64,000 nt of DNA. Source: Crenobacter oryzisoli. Its GTDB lineage: Bacteria; Pseudomonadota; Gammaproteobacteria; Burkholderiales; Chromobacteriaceae. The stretch covers positions 124,001-188,000 of the forward strand of contig NZ_JAUEDK010000001.1 of assembly GCF_030385785.1 (NCBI RefSeq). Direction: 5' to 3'. A program made the translations under genes and the position numbers. Below the pieces are notes generated by a model. The model was not told the DNA's origin and made no database searches. It was given only the letters and a program-made list of their open reading frames with translations. This document shows, in pieces, positions 58,488 through 64,000 of this stretch (its first letter is position 1; the number at the start of each line of letters is the position of its first letter).

Positions 58488-58536
58488 GGCCCAGTGCCGG
58501 GTGGCGCCGCCTAACGTGTAGCGAGGAGCGCAACGT

Positions 58537-59097
58537 TCAGCGGATGACCACCCGCATGCCAACTTTGGCCCAGTGAGCGAAGCGTCGCAGTTGCGAGTTA
58601 GTGAGCGCGATGCAGCCCTCGGTCCAGTCGTATTCCGAGTGCACCTCCCCATCCCCACGGCCGACGCCGTGGATGCCGATGCGGCCGCCGAGCACGGTGT
58701 CCTGCGGAGGGAGGTGATGGGCAAGCCTTGCCGCGACGATGGCATCGTAGCTGTCGGCATCGAGCTGGCCACCCTCGACCGCCATTTCGGCGTGCTCGGG
58801 CGTCGGATAGTCAAGCTCGAAGAAGGTGTTGAATCGGTCCGATGGGCGGATCCGTATGATGCGGTAATCGCCCAGAGGTGTCGTTTCTTCTCCATGGTAG
58901 TGCAAAGGGGCAACGCCGCCGCGGCCTACCGAGATATTGTTGAACCTATCCAGCGTTTGGTCGGTCTCAGATAGTACCGTCAGCGTTCGGGTCTCCGTGT
59001 CAACCAATACCCAGCGCGCTTGGCCTGCCCATGCCGGAGCTCCGAGAGCCAGCCAAAGCAGTAACGCCGCAAGTCGAATATTCTTATGCATCAGCAT
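58537..59097 (-). CDS. Periplasmic L,D-transpeptidase (YkuD domain)
   Basis: The 186-residue protein has a signal peptide (MHKNIRLAALLLWLALGAPAWA) and a YkuD domain. The histidine is in GIHGVGRGDGE and the catalytic cysteine in DWTEGCIALTN. The motif is TEGC rather than the commoner SHGC. Such enzymes form or cut bonds to mDAP in peptidoglycan. ATG 59097 or 59091 may be used. It is convergent with the lipoprotein gene and divergent from the second transpeptidase, with only nine bases between start codons. Confidence 0.88.
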   Translation of the reverse strand: MLMHKNIRLAALLLWLALGAPAWAGQARWVLVDTETRTLTVLSETDQTLDRFNNISVGRGGVAPLHYHGEETTPLGDYRIIRIRPSDRFNTFFELDYPTPEHAEMAVEGGQLDADSYDAIVAARLAHHLPPQDTVLGGRIGIHGVGRGDGEVHSEYDWTEGCIALTNSQLRRFAHWAKVGMRVVIR

Positions 59098-59106
59098 TGT
59101 TAATCC

Positions 59107-60195
59107 ATGATTACTTTTGGAAAAGTCTCTTGGCGCAGCGCCTGCTTAGTCGCTGTTGCCACCCTCGCTGCAGTCAATGCGCGAGCCACCACCTTCAATC
59201 TTCCGACCGACGGTTCCACCGTGGTCGGCAAGGTGGTGGTGGTCAGCCCAACCCCGGACAATACGCTGCTCGACATCGCGCGTCATTTCGACGTGGGCTA
59301 CGAGGAAATGGCGTCCGCCAATCCTCACGCATCGATGTGGTTAGGGGCGAAGCACGTGGTCGTACCCAGCCAGTTTATCCTGCCACCCAAGCCGTGGAAG
59401 GGAGTGGTGGTCAATATCCCGCAGCGTCGGCTGTATTACTTCCCCCCTGAGGTCAAAGGCCAGCCGAAGCAGGTCATCACTTACCCGGTCAGTATAGCGC
59501 GAGAGGGGTGGTCGACCCCGCTGGGCCCTACCAAGATCATCGCCAAGTACCGTGACCCAGGCTGGCTGGTGCCGTCCAGCATCCGCGCCGAGCACCTGAA
59601 GGAAGAGGGGGTCGAGTTGCCCGAATACGTTCCGCCGGGGCCGGATAATCCAATGGGGATGCTGGCGATGCAGACCGGCTTCCCGGGCATCTTCATCCAC
59701 GCTACCAACAAGCCGTGGGGTGTCGGGATGCGTACCAGTCATGGTTGCATCCATCTGTATCCCGAGGATGCGGCGCAGATCTTCCCAATGATCAACAAGG
59801 GCACGCCGGTGCGGATTATCAACGAGCCGGTGCTGGTCGGCAACGATCAGGGGCGCTGGGTGATGGCTACGTTCGAACCGGTGAAGGAATATCAGGACAA
59901 ACGCCATCTCGCCGACAGAGCCAAGGTAGCGCTGAAAGCATTGGAGAACCAGGATGCCCAGGCCGCTGTCGCACCGGTCGAGGCGGATCCAGCTCGCGTC
60001 GCCAGGCTGAGCAAGACACCTCAGTCCACACCGGTGGCGCTGTCGCCCAATCAACTGGATCTACCTTACTGGCTGCGGACCCTCAAGATAGAGGCTTACG
60101 ACCACCCGCCGTATGGGATGGACGCCAACAATGCGAAGGTCCCAGGGGTGCCGGTACCGGCTGAGGCGTCAGCCCCGGTGGCCGAGCAGCCTTGA
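59107..60195 (+). CDS. L,D-transpeptidase, ErfK/YbiS-like with LysM-type region
   Basis: The 362-residue protein has a signal peptide to about residue 28. A LysM-like peptidoglycan-binding segment follows (LLDIARHFDVGYEEMASANP, residues 54-88), then a YkuD catalytic domain with FIHATNKPWGVG and the active site SHGCIHLYPED. A proline- and alanine-rich tail from about 300 to the end may also span the wall. This layout is that of E. coli ErfK/YbiS/YcfS, which attach Lpp to peptidoglycan. Its proximity to the OprI-like gene supports the same function. Confidence 0.9.
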   Translation: MITFGKVSWRSACLVAVATLAAVNARATTFNLPTDGSTVVGKVVVVSPTPDNTLLDIARHFDVGYEEMASANPHASMWLGAKHVVVPSQFILPPKPWKGVVVNIPQRRLYYFPPEVKGQPKQVITYPVSIAREGWSTPLGPTKIIAKYRDPGWLVPSSIRAEHLKEEGVELPEYVPPGPDNPMGMLAMQTGFPGIFIHATNKPWGVGMRTSHGCIHLYPEDAAQIFPMINKGTPVRIINEPVLVGNDQGRWVMATFEPVKEYQDKRHLADRAKVALKALENQDAQAAVAPVEADPARVARLSKTPQSTPVALSPNQLDLPYWLRTLKIEAYDHPPYGMDANNAKVPGVPVPAEASAPVAEQP

Positions 60196-60326
60196 GTGCG
60201 TAGGGAGCGGACCGCCCTGTATTCCTGAGTGGCCGGGTGAGGGGCATTGTTAGTCCTGAACAACAGACTAGGGCCTTGCGTACCGGAGCCAAAGATGGAG
60301 TGATCCACCGCCCGGTGCCAAGGCCG

Positions 60327-60602
60327 TTATTTCAGATAAGAGCGCAGCACTCCGACCACCTGTTCCAGGTCGTCGTCGCGTTGCTGCGGGTCGGTGGCGT
60401 CCGAGCCCAGATGCTCGCGCAGATGCCCTTCCAGCACCTCGGTCATCAGGCCGTTCACTGCGCCGCGAATCGCGGCGATCTGCTGCAGGATGGCCGAACA
60501 GTCGGTCTCCGCTTCCAGCGCCCGTTCCAATCCTTCCGCCTGTCCTTTGATGCGACGAACACGGGTGAGTAGCTGTTTCTTGCCTTTGACGGTATGCGGC
60601 AT
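60327..60602 (-). CDS. RcnR/FrmR-family (DUF156) metal-sensing repressor
   Basis: The 91-residue protein begins MPHTVKGKKQLLTRVRRIKG and resembles both FrmR and RcnR of E. coli. It carries all four Ni/Co ligands of RcnR at the same numbering: His3, Cys35, His60 and His64. E. coli FrmR, the formaldehyde sensor, lacks His3 and His64. A nickel/cobalt role is therefore favoured. The start follows AGGAAG. It is divergent from a dmeF remnant, a family often paired with such a regulator (DmeR). The exporter is broken, so the repressor may be orphaned or control genes elsewhere. Confidence 0.88.
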   Translation of the reverse strand: MPHTVKGKKQLLTRVRRIKGQAEGLERALEAETDCSAILQQIAAIRGAVNGLMTEVLEGHLREHLGSDATDPQQRDDDLEQVVGVLRSYLK

Positions 60603-60630
60603 GGCGTGCTTCCTGGTGGGTGTCTGATTA

Positions 60631-60653
60631 TTAGTATAGTGGGGTATGGTATA
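60631..60653. promoter_or_regulatory. Probable operator of the DUF156 repressor
   Basis: TTAGTATAGTGGGGTATGGT contains a G-tract flanked by TATA-rich halves, as in RcnR and FrmR operators. It lies 29 bases before the repressor start, within the likely promoter (TTGAAT on the minus strand begins just beyond it). The core GGGGTATGGT is also found at 11950 in the copper operon operator. Confidence 0.6.
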
Positions 60654-60775
60654 TTCAAGCCCGGCGGCTGAAAGCCGTCTGAGCTGCGCACCCATTCTAC
60701 CGAATCGGGACTTCTGCCGCCGGGGCAAGCGGCAATACCATCACGAGGGACAGAACCACTCCGGTCGAACCTGCA

Positions 60776-60958
60776 ATGAGCGAATTCTACGAGACCCCTT
60801 TCGGGGGCGCCCACGACCACGCCTTTCTCGGCGTCGGCCACGAGCGCAACAATAAGCGCAAGACCAGGGCGGCGATCGCGCTGTTGCGGCGCTTCGACTA
60901 CCTGTCGCATAGCGCGGTCGAAGTGCACGCGACGTCGGAGGCGAGCGCATGGCGGTGA
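60776..60958 (+). pseudogene. Remnant of a DmeF-type cobalt/nickel CDF exporter
   Basis: The frame encodes only 60 residues. The first part, FGGAHDHAFLGVGHERNNKRKT, matches the cytoplasmic N-terminus of DmeF cation-diffusion transporters. Directly after AAIALL, where the first membrane helix should begin, the text changes to [20 protein letters not shown]. The latter resembles the last residues of CDF proteins (LSHxTVEVH), so an in-frame deletion of most of the gene is likely. The N-terminal match is good; the C-terminal one is tentative. It overlaps the DUF1289 gene by ten bases and lies divergent from the metal repressor. Confidence 0.65.
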
Positions 60959-61128
60959 AGTCCCCGTGTATCGAGCTGTGCCGGTTCGACGGCAAGACCG
61001 GTTTCTGTGTCGGCTGCCTGCGCACCCGCGAGGAATGCCGGGAGTGGAAGAAGCTAAAAGATCATCGCCGGCACCAGATCCTGCAGGACAGAGCCCGTCG
61101 TCAGACCAAGTTGGACAAGGCCGGCTGA
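60949..61128 (+). CDS. DUF1289 small cysteine-rich protein
   Basis: The 59-residue protein reads [20 protein letters not shown] and continues [16 protein letters not shown]. Two CxxxC/CxxC pairs match DUF1289, a small family thought to bind a metal or iron-sulfur cluster. The order Cys-x3-Cys, then Cys-x2-Cys and R-T-x-E-x-x-x-W is kept. It overlaps the dmeF remnant and may be read by coupling from it. It ends at a solo family 2 repeat end. Confidence 0.8.
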   Translation: MAVKSPCIELCRFDGKTGFCVGCLRTREECREWKKLKDHRRHQILQDRARRQTKLDKAG

Positions 61129-61145
61129 GAGCCTGTTCATGGTCT
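61128..61145 (+). repeat. Second solo end of the family 2 repeat
   Basis: AGAGCCTGTTCATGGTCT begins with the last base of the DUF1289 stop codon and matches the end sequence of repeats C and D. No matching complementary end is present before the LysR gene at 61213. Confidence 0.45.
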
Positions 61146-61212
61146 GTGGTCATCAGGGGCTGTTCGCACCCTCGACCTTTCTCGCTGGGGTGTGAACCGG
61201 TGCTGAAGGCGC

Positions 61213-62106
61213 TTAGCCGCCCAGCGTCGTACCCAGTTCGCGCTTCATCCAGTCGATGAACAGCCGGGTGCGCAACGGCAGCAGCTTGGCGTGCGGATAG
61301 ACGATGCTGACCGGGCGGGGTGGGGGCTGGAACGCCTCCAGCACCCGCACCAGGCGCCCGTCGGCCAGATACGGCGCCACCTGATACGACAGAAACTGGC
61401 CGTAGCCGACCCCAGCCACGCACGCCTCGACCGCGGTCAGGCTGTGGTTCAGCTCCAGATTGCCCGACACCGCCAGGCCGATTTCGCGACCGTTCTCGTA
61501 GAAGGTCCAACTGGTCCGCCCGGTGCCGGCGGAGCGCAGGCAGTTGGCCGACAGCAGCTCGCGCGGGTGCTGCACCGAGCCGTGGCCACCGAGAAAGGCG
61601 GGGCTCGCGACGACGACGCGGTGGATCTCGCCGACGGTCTGCGCGACCAGAGTCGAGTCCTCGAGCGGCGAGATGCGGATGCCGACGTCGATGCCTTCCT
61701 CTAGCAGGTTCACCACGCGGTCGAGTTGGATCAGGCGGCAGCTCACACCGGGGTAGCGCTGCAGGAAACGGGTGACGGCAGGCGCCACGTACATCTGTCC
61801 GAACAGCACCGGCGCGGTGACGACCAGCTTGCCGCTCGGCTCGCCGTGCTGCTCGGTCAGGCGCTGCTCGGCCTCATCGACGGCTCCGAGGATGTGGCGG
61901 CAGCTATCCAGATATGCTTGCCCCTCTATGGTCAGCGACAGACGCCGCGTGGTGCGGTTGAGCAGACGCACCTTCAGCGTCTCCTCCAGCGCGGCGAGGG
62001 TGCGTACCACCGCCGGCAGCGACGAATCGAGCACCCGGGCGGCGGCGGTCAGGCTACCCTCGTCGACGATGGCGACAAAGGTCTGCATGGCGCGTAGCTT
62101 GTCCAT
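61213..62106 (-). CDS. LysR-family regulator
   Basis: The 297-residue protein starts [20 protein letters not shown]. The winged helix-turn-helix is at residues 1-60 ([20 protein letters not shown]), then comes the effector domain. The sequence places it near the LysR proteins that sit next to glutathione S-transferase or quinone-related genes. It is divergent from the GST gene. Between the two starts a CTCC-N7-GGAG dyad with the LysR T-N11-A spacing is a likely binding site. Confidence 0.9.
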   Translation of the reverse strand: MDKLRAMQTFVAIVDEGSLTAAARVLDSSLPAVVRTLAALEETLKVRLLNRTTRRLSLTIEGQAYLDSCRHILGAVDEAEQRLTEQHGEPSGKLVVTAPVLFGQMYVAPAVTRFLQRYPGVSCRLIQLDRVVNLLEEGIDVGIRISPLEDSTLVAQTVGEIHRVVVASPAFLGGHGSVQHPRELLSANCLRSAGTGRTSWTFYENGREIGLAVSGNLELNHSLTAVEACVAGVGYGQFLSYQVAPYLADGRLVRVLEAFQPPPRPVSIVYPHAKLLPLRTRLFIDWMKRELGTTLGG

Positions 62107-62119
62107 CTGCCGATCATTG

Positions 62120-62134
62120 CTCCACTAATCGGAG
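62120..62134. promoter_or_regulatory. Candidate LysR binding site
   Basis: CTCC-ACTAATC-GGAG contains T-N11-A (T at 62121, A at 62133) within a dyad, in the gap between the LysR gene and the GST gene. This fits the LysR consensus form. Confidence 0.5.
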
Positions 62135-62219
62135 TAGTCAAATGCGGGAACAGCCATTTATCCGTATTTCGGCACTATCGATAATGACTCCATCGCAACG
62201 CTTACCTGAGGAGTCGACC

Positions 62220-62864
62220 ATGCACACCACCGCCCACCGTCTCGCCCAACCGATCAAGCTGTACCGCCACCGTCTGTCCGGCCATAGCCACCGTGTCGAG
62301 CTGTTCCTGTCGCTGCTCGGCCTGCCGTACGAACTGATCGACGTCGACCTGGCCGGCAAGGCGCACAAGAGCGATGCCTTCCTGCGCCTGAACCCGTTGG
62401 GCCAGGTGCCGGTGATCGACGACGCCGGCACGGTCATCGCCGACTCCAACGCCATCCTCGTCTACCTTGCAGGCCGCTACGACGACGGCCACTGGCTGCC
62501 GCGCGATCCGCTTGCCGCCGCGCGAGTGCAGCGCTGGCTGTCGGTCGCAGCAGGGCAGATCGCCTCCGGACCGGCCGCCGCACGCCTCGTCAACGTGTTC
62601 GGCGCCAAGCTCGACGCCGACGCGCTGATCGCCAAGAGCCACGCCTTGTTCGCGGTGATGGAACAGGAGCTGACCGAATCGGCCTACCTCGCCGGCTTGG
62701 TGCCGACGCTGGCCGATATCGCCTGCTACAGCTACATCGCCCATGCGCCGGAAGGCGGCGTGTCGCTCGACGGTTATCCGAGGCTGCGCGCATGGCTCGC
62801 GCACATCGAGGCGTTGCCCGGCTTCGTCGCGATGGCGAGCACCCCGGTGGGCCTTGCGGCCTGA
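62220..62864 (+). CDS. Glutathione S-transferase family protein
   Basis: The 214-residue protein has a thioredoxin-like N-terminal domain ([29 protein letters not shown], with [11 protein letters not shown] and the glutathione-binding [10 protein letters not shown]) and an all-helical C-terminal domain ([15 protein letters not shown]). Its catalytic serine may be in SGHSHR. It starts after GAGGAG. With the next gene (74 bases downstream) and the divergent LysR it forms a small detoxification-type unit. The substrate is unknown. Confidence 0.9.
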   Translation: MHTTAHRLAQPIKLYRHRLSGHSHRVELFLSLLGLPYELIDVDLAGKAHKSDAFLRLNPLGQVPVIDDAGTVIADSNAILVYLAGRYDDGHWLPRDPLAAARVQRWLSVAAGQIASGPAAARLVNVFGAKLDADALIAKSHALFAVMEQELTESAYLAGLVPTLADIACYSYIAHAPEGGVSLDGYPRLRAWLAHIEALPGFVAMASTPVGLAA

Positions 62865-62938
62865 GCGGTTTCATCTTGCACTGAAAGCGCCGCTAGCGCG
62901 CCAGCCCCGGTGCGGTTGGCGGCGACAAGGAGATCGAC

Positions 62939-64000
62939 ATGGCACTGCCCGGCTGGCCTCACGATGGCTCCCCCTTCCACCCCGGCGAACAGGAAGTGCA
63001 ACGCCGTGTCGGCGTGCGCGACAAGGTCGAGGCGATCGGCCGGCAGGCGGTGCGTGGCTTGATGCCAGAACAGCACCGGGCTTTTTTCGCGCAGCTGCCC
63101 TTCGTTGTCATCGGCGCGGTCGACGAGGCCGGCCAGCCATGGGCGTCGCTGCTGTTCGGGCAACCCGGCTTCGCCCACTCGTCCGATCCGCGCACCCTGT
63201 CGGTCATGGCGATGCCGGTGGATGGTGACCCGCTCTCCGGTGCGATTCGCTCCGGCGCGGCGCTGGGTCTGCTGGGCATCGAGTTGCACACGCGACGGCG
63301 CAACCGGGTGAACGGCAAGGTGACTTCCGTGGATGAAAACGGCTTTGCCGTGGAGGTTGAGCAGAGCTTTGGCAACTGCCCGCAATACATCCAGAAGCGC
63401 AGCTACCGCACCGTGACGGAGACCGGCGCATTGCTGCCGCAACCAGAATCGCTGACCGAGCTCGATGCGGCGGCGATCGCCCGCATTGCGGCGGCCGACA
63501 CCTTCTTCATCGCCACCCATTACGCGGCGCCGGGCGACGGTGCCGCCTACGGCGCCGACGTGTCGCACCGTGGCGGCAAGCCGGGTTTCGTGCGCGTCGA
63601 CGATGCGTCTACGCTGACCTGGCCCGACTTCGTCGGCAATTTTTACTTCAATACCCTGGGCAATCTGCAGGCCAACCCGCGCGCCGGCCTGCTGTTCCCC
63701 GATTTCGAAACGGGCGAGCTGCTCTACGTCGCCGGCCGAGGCGAGATCGTCTGGGACGGCGACGAGTTGCGCGGCTTCGCCGGCGCCGAGCGGCTGGTGC
63801 GCTTCCGTATCGAACGGGTGCTGCGCCTGGCGGGCCGCTTGCCGCTGCGCTGGCAGCTGGAAGAAGCCTCACCGATCCTTGCCGGCACCGGCGACTGGCC
63901 GGCGGCGGAGGCTTCGGCAGCGATGGCGCGGCCGGCCGATTCGTACCGGTCGTTCCGCATCACGCGCGTGGAGCGGGAAAGCGAGACGATCAAGTCGTTC
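62939..64000 (+). CDS. PNPOx-family FMN protein with probable C-terminal reductase, partial
   Basis: The right edge of the window cuts this gene; 354 residues are visible. An N-terminal part (MALPGWPHDGSPFHPGEQEV) is followed by a pyridoxamine-phosphate-oxidase-like split barrel (FFIATHYAAPG, DVSHRGGKPGFVRV, FVGNFYFNTLGNLQANPRAG). The last residues, SFRITRVERESETIKSF, match the start of a ferredoxin-NADP-reductase-type FAD domain. Family members are usually about 670 residues and end in a [2Fe-2S] ferredoxin, so roughly half is missing. AAGGAG precedes the ATG. It lies in the same unit as the GST gene. Confidence 0.88.
   Translation, partial: MALPGWPHDGSPFHPGEQEVQRRVGVRDKVEAIGRQAVRGLMPEQHRAFFAQLPFVVIGAVDEAGQPWASLLFGQPGFAHSSDPRTLSVMAMPVDGDPLSGAIRSGAALGLLGIELHTRRRNRVNGKVTSVDENGFAVEVEQSFGNCPQYIQKRSYRTVTETGALLPQPESLTELDAAAIARIAAADTFFIATHYAAPGDGAAYGADVSHRGGKPGFVRVDDASTLTWPDFVGNFYFNTLGNLQANPRAGLLFPDFETGELLYVAGRGEIVWDGDELRGFAGAERLVRFRIERVLRLAGRLPLRWQLEEASPILAGTGDWPAAEASAAMARPADSYRSFRITRVERESETIKSF

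Noticed and set aside
60327-60602. Formaldehyde sensor FrmR with a frmA operon
   Set aside because: Although similar to FrmR, it has His3 and His64 as in RcnR, and no formaldehyde dehydrogenase gene is adjacent; the neighbour is a CDF exporter remnant.
60670-60682. Neisserial DNA-uptake-like sequence GCCGTCTGAG
   Set aside because: Only one imperfect copy was noticed; uptake sequences are frequent where they are used, so this is likely chance.

Overview
The window is high-GC chromosomal DNA. It looks like a betaproteobacterium of the order Neisseriales, most likely the Chromobacteriaceae. Two things point there: the ribosomal order rpsF-priB-rpsR-rplI with a short PriB, and a Pseudomonas-type arginine catabolic cluster with heterodimeric succinyltransferase subunits and an AraC-type ArgR. 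This placement is an inference from gene content; no rRNA or tRNA gene was recognised. Coding density is high, and gaps usually hold terminators, regulatory dyads or small dispersed repeats.

Layout, 1-26 kb: a cut-off M48 metalloprotease; BON and DUF1328 stress-type envelope genes; a LysR regulator facing an SDR gene; mfd; a membrane GGDEF/EAL protein; rlmB; a copper operon (multicopper oxidase, CsoR, CopZ); the rpsF operon; an MFS transporter; a patatin phospholipase; glpM; the ybaL antiporter; a Cache chemoreceptor; a rubrerythrin/Fe-S protein/DUF3501 operon; and a frameshifted isochorismatase pseudogene. 26-33 kb: a soluble double-PAS chemoreceptor, an NCS2 nucleobase permease, an ABM-type membrane protein, and a diguanylate cyclase overlapping a small periplasmic molybdopterin-fold protein.

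33.8-43.2 kb is a coherent arginine unit: an ABC importer (aotJ, aotQ, aotM, aotP), its regulator argR, then aruC, aruF, aruG and aruD of the arginine succinyltransferase pathway. aruB and aruE are not in the window. 43.4-49.3 kb has a LysR regulator divergent from a DUF1338 (2-oxoadipate dioxygenase/decarboxylase-like) gene, followed by a YdiJ-type D-2-hydroxyglutarate dehydrogenase. Together they could turn 2-oxoadipate into 2-oxoglutarate. 49.3-57.7 kb carries a large Cache chemoreceptor, an MBL-fold hydrolase, an iorAB-type molybdenum hydroxylase, a cysteine hydrolase and a DUF938 protein.

58-64 kb has a Braun/OprI-like lipoprotein ending in lysine beside two L,D-transpeptidases; an RcnR/FrmR-family repressor facing a dmeF metal-exporter remnant; DUF1289; and a LysR gene divergent from a glutathione S-transferase and a PNPOx-family oxidoreductase cut by the window edge. 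Two families of small inverted-repeat elements recur (891-1001 with 39449-39560; 26535-26668 with 45941-46098), and a 15-base hairpin arm is reused after three unrelated genes. No prophage, CRISPR array, complete insertion sequence or defence island was recognised.
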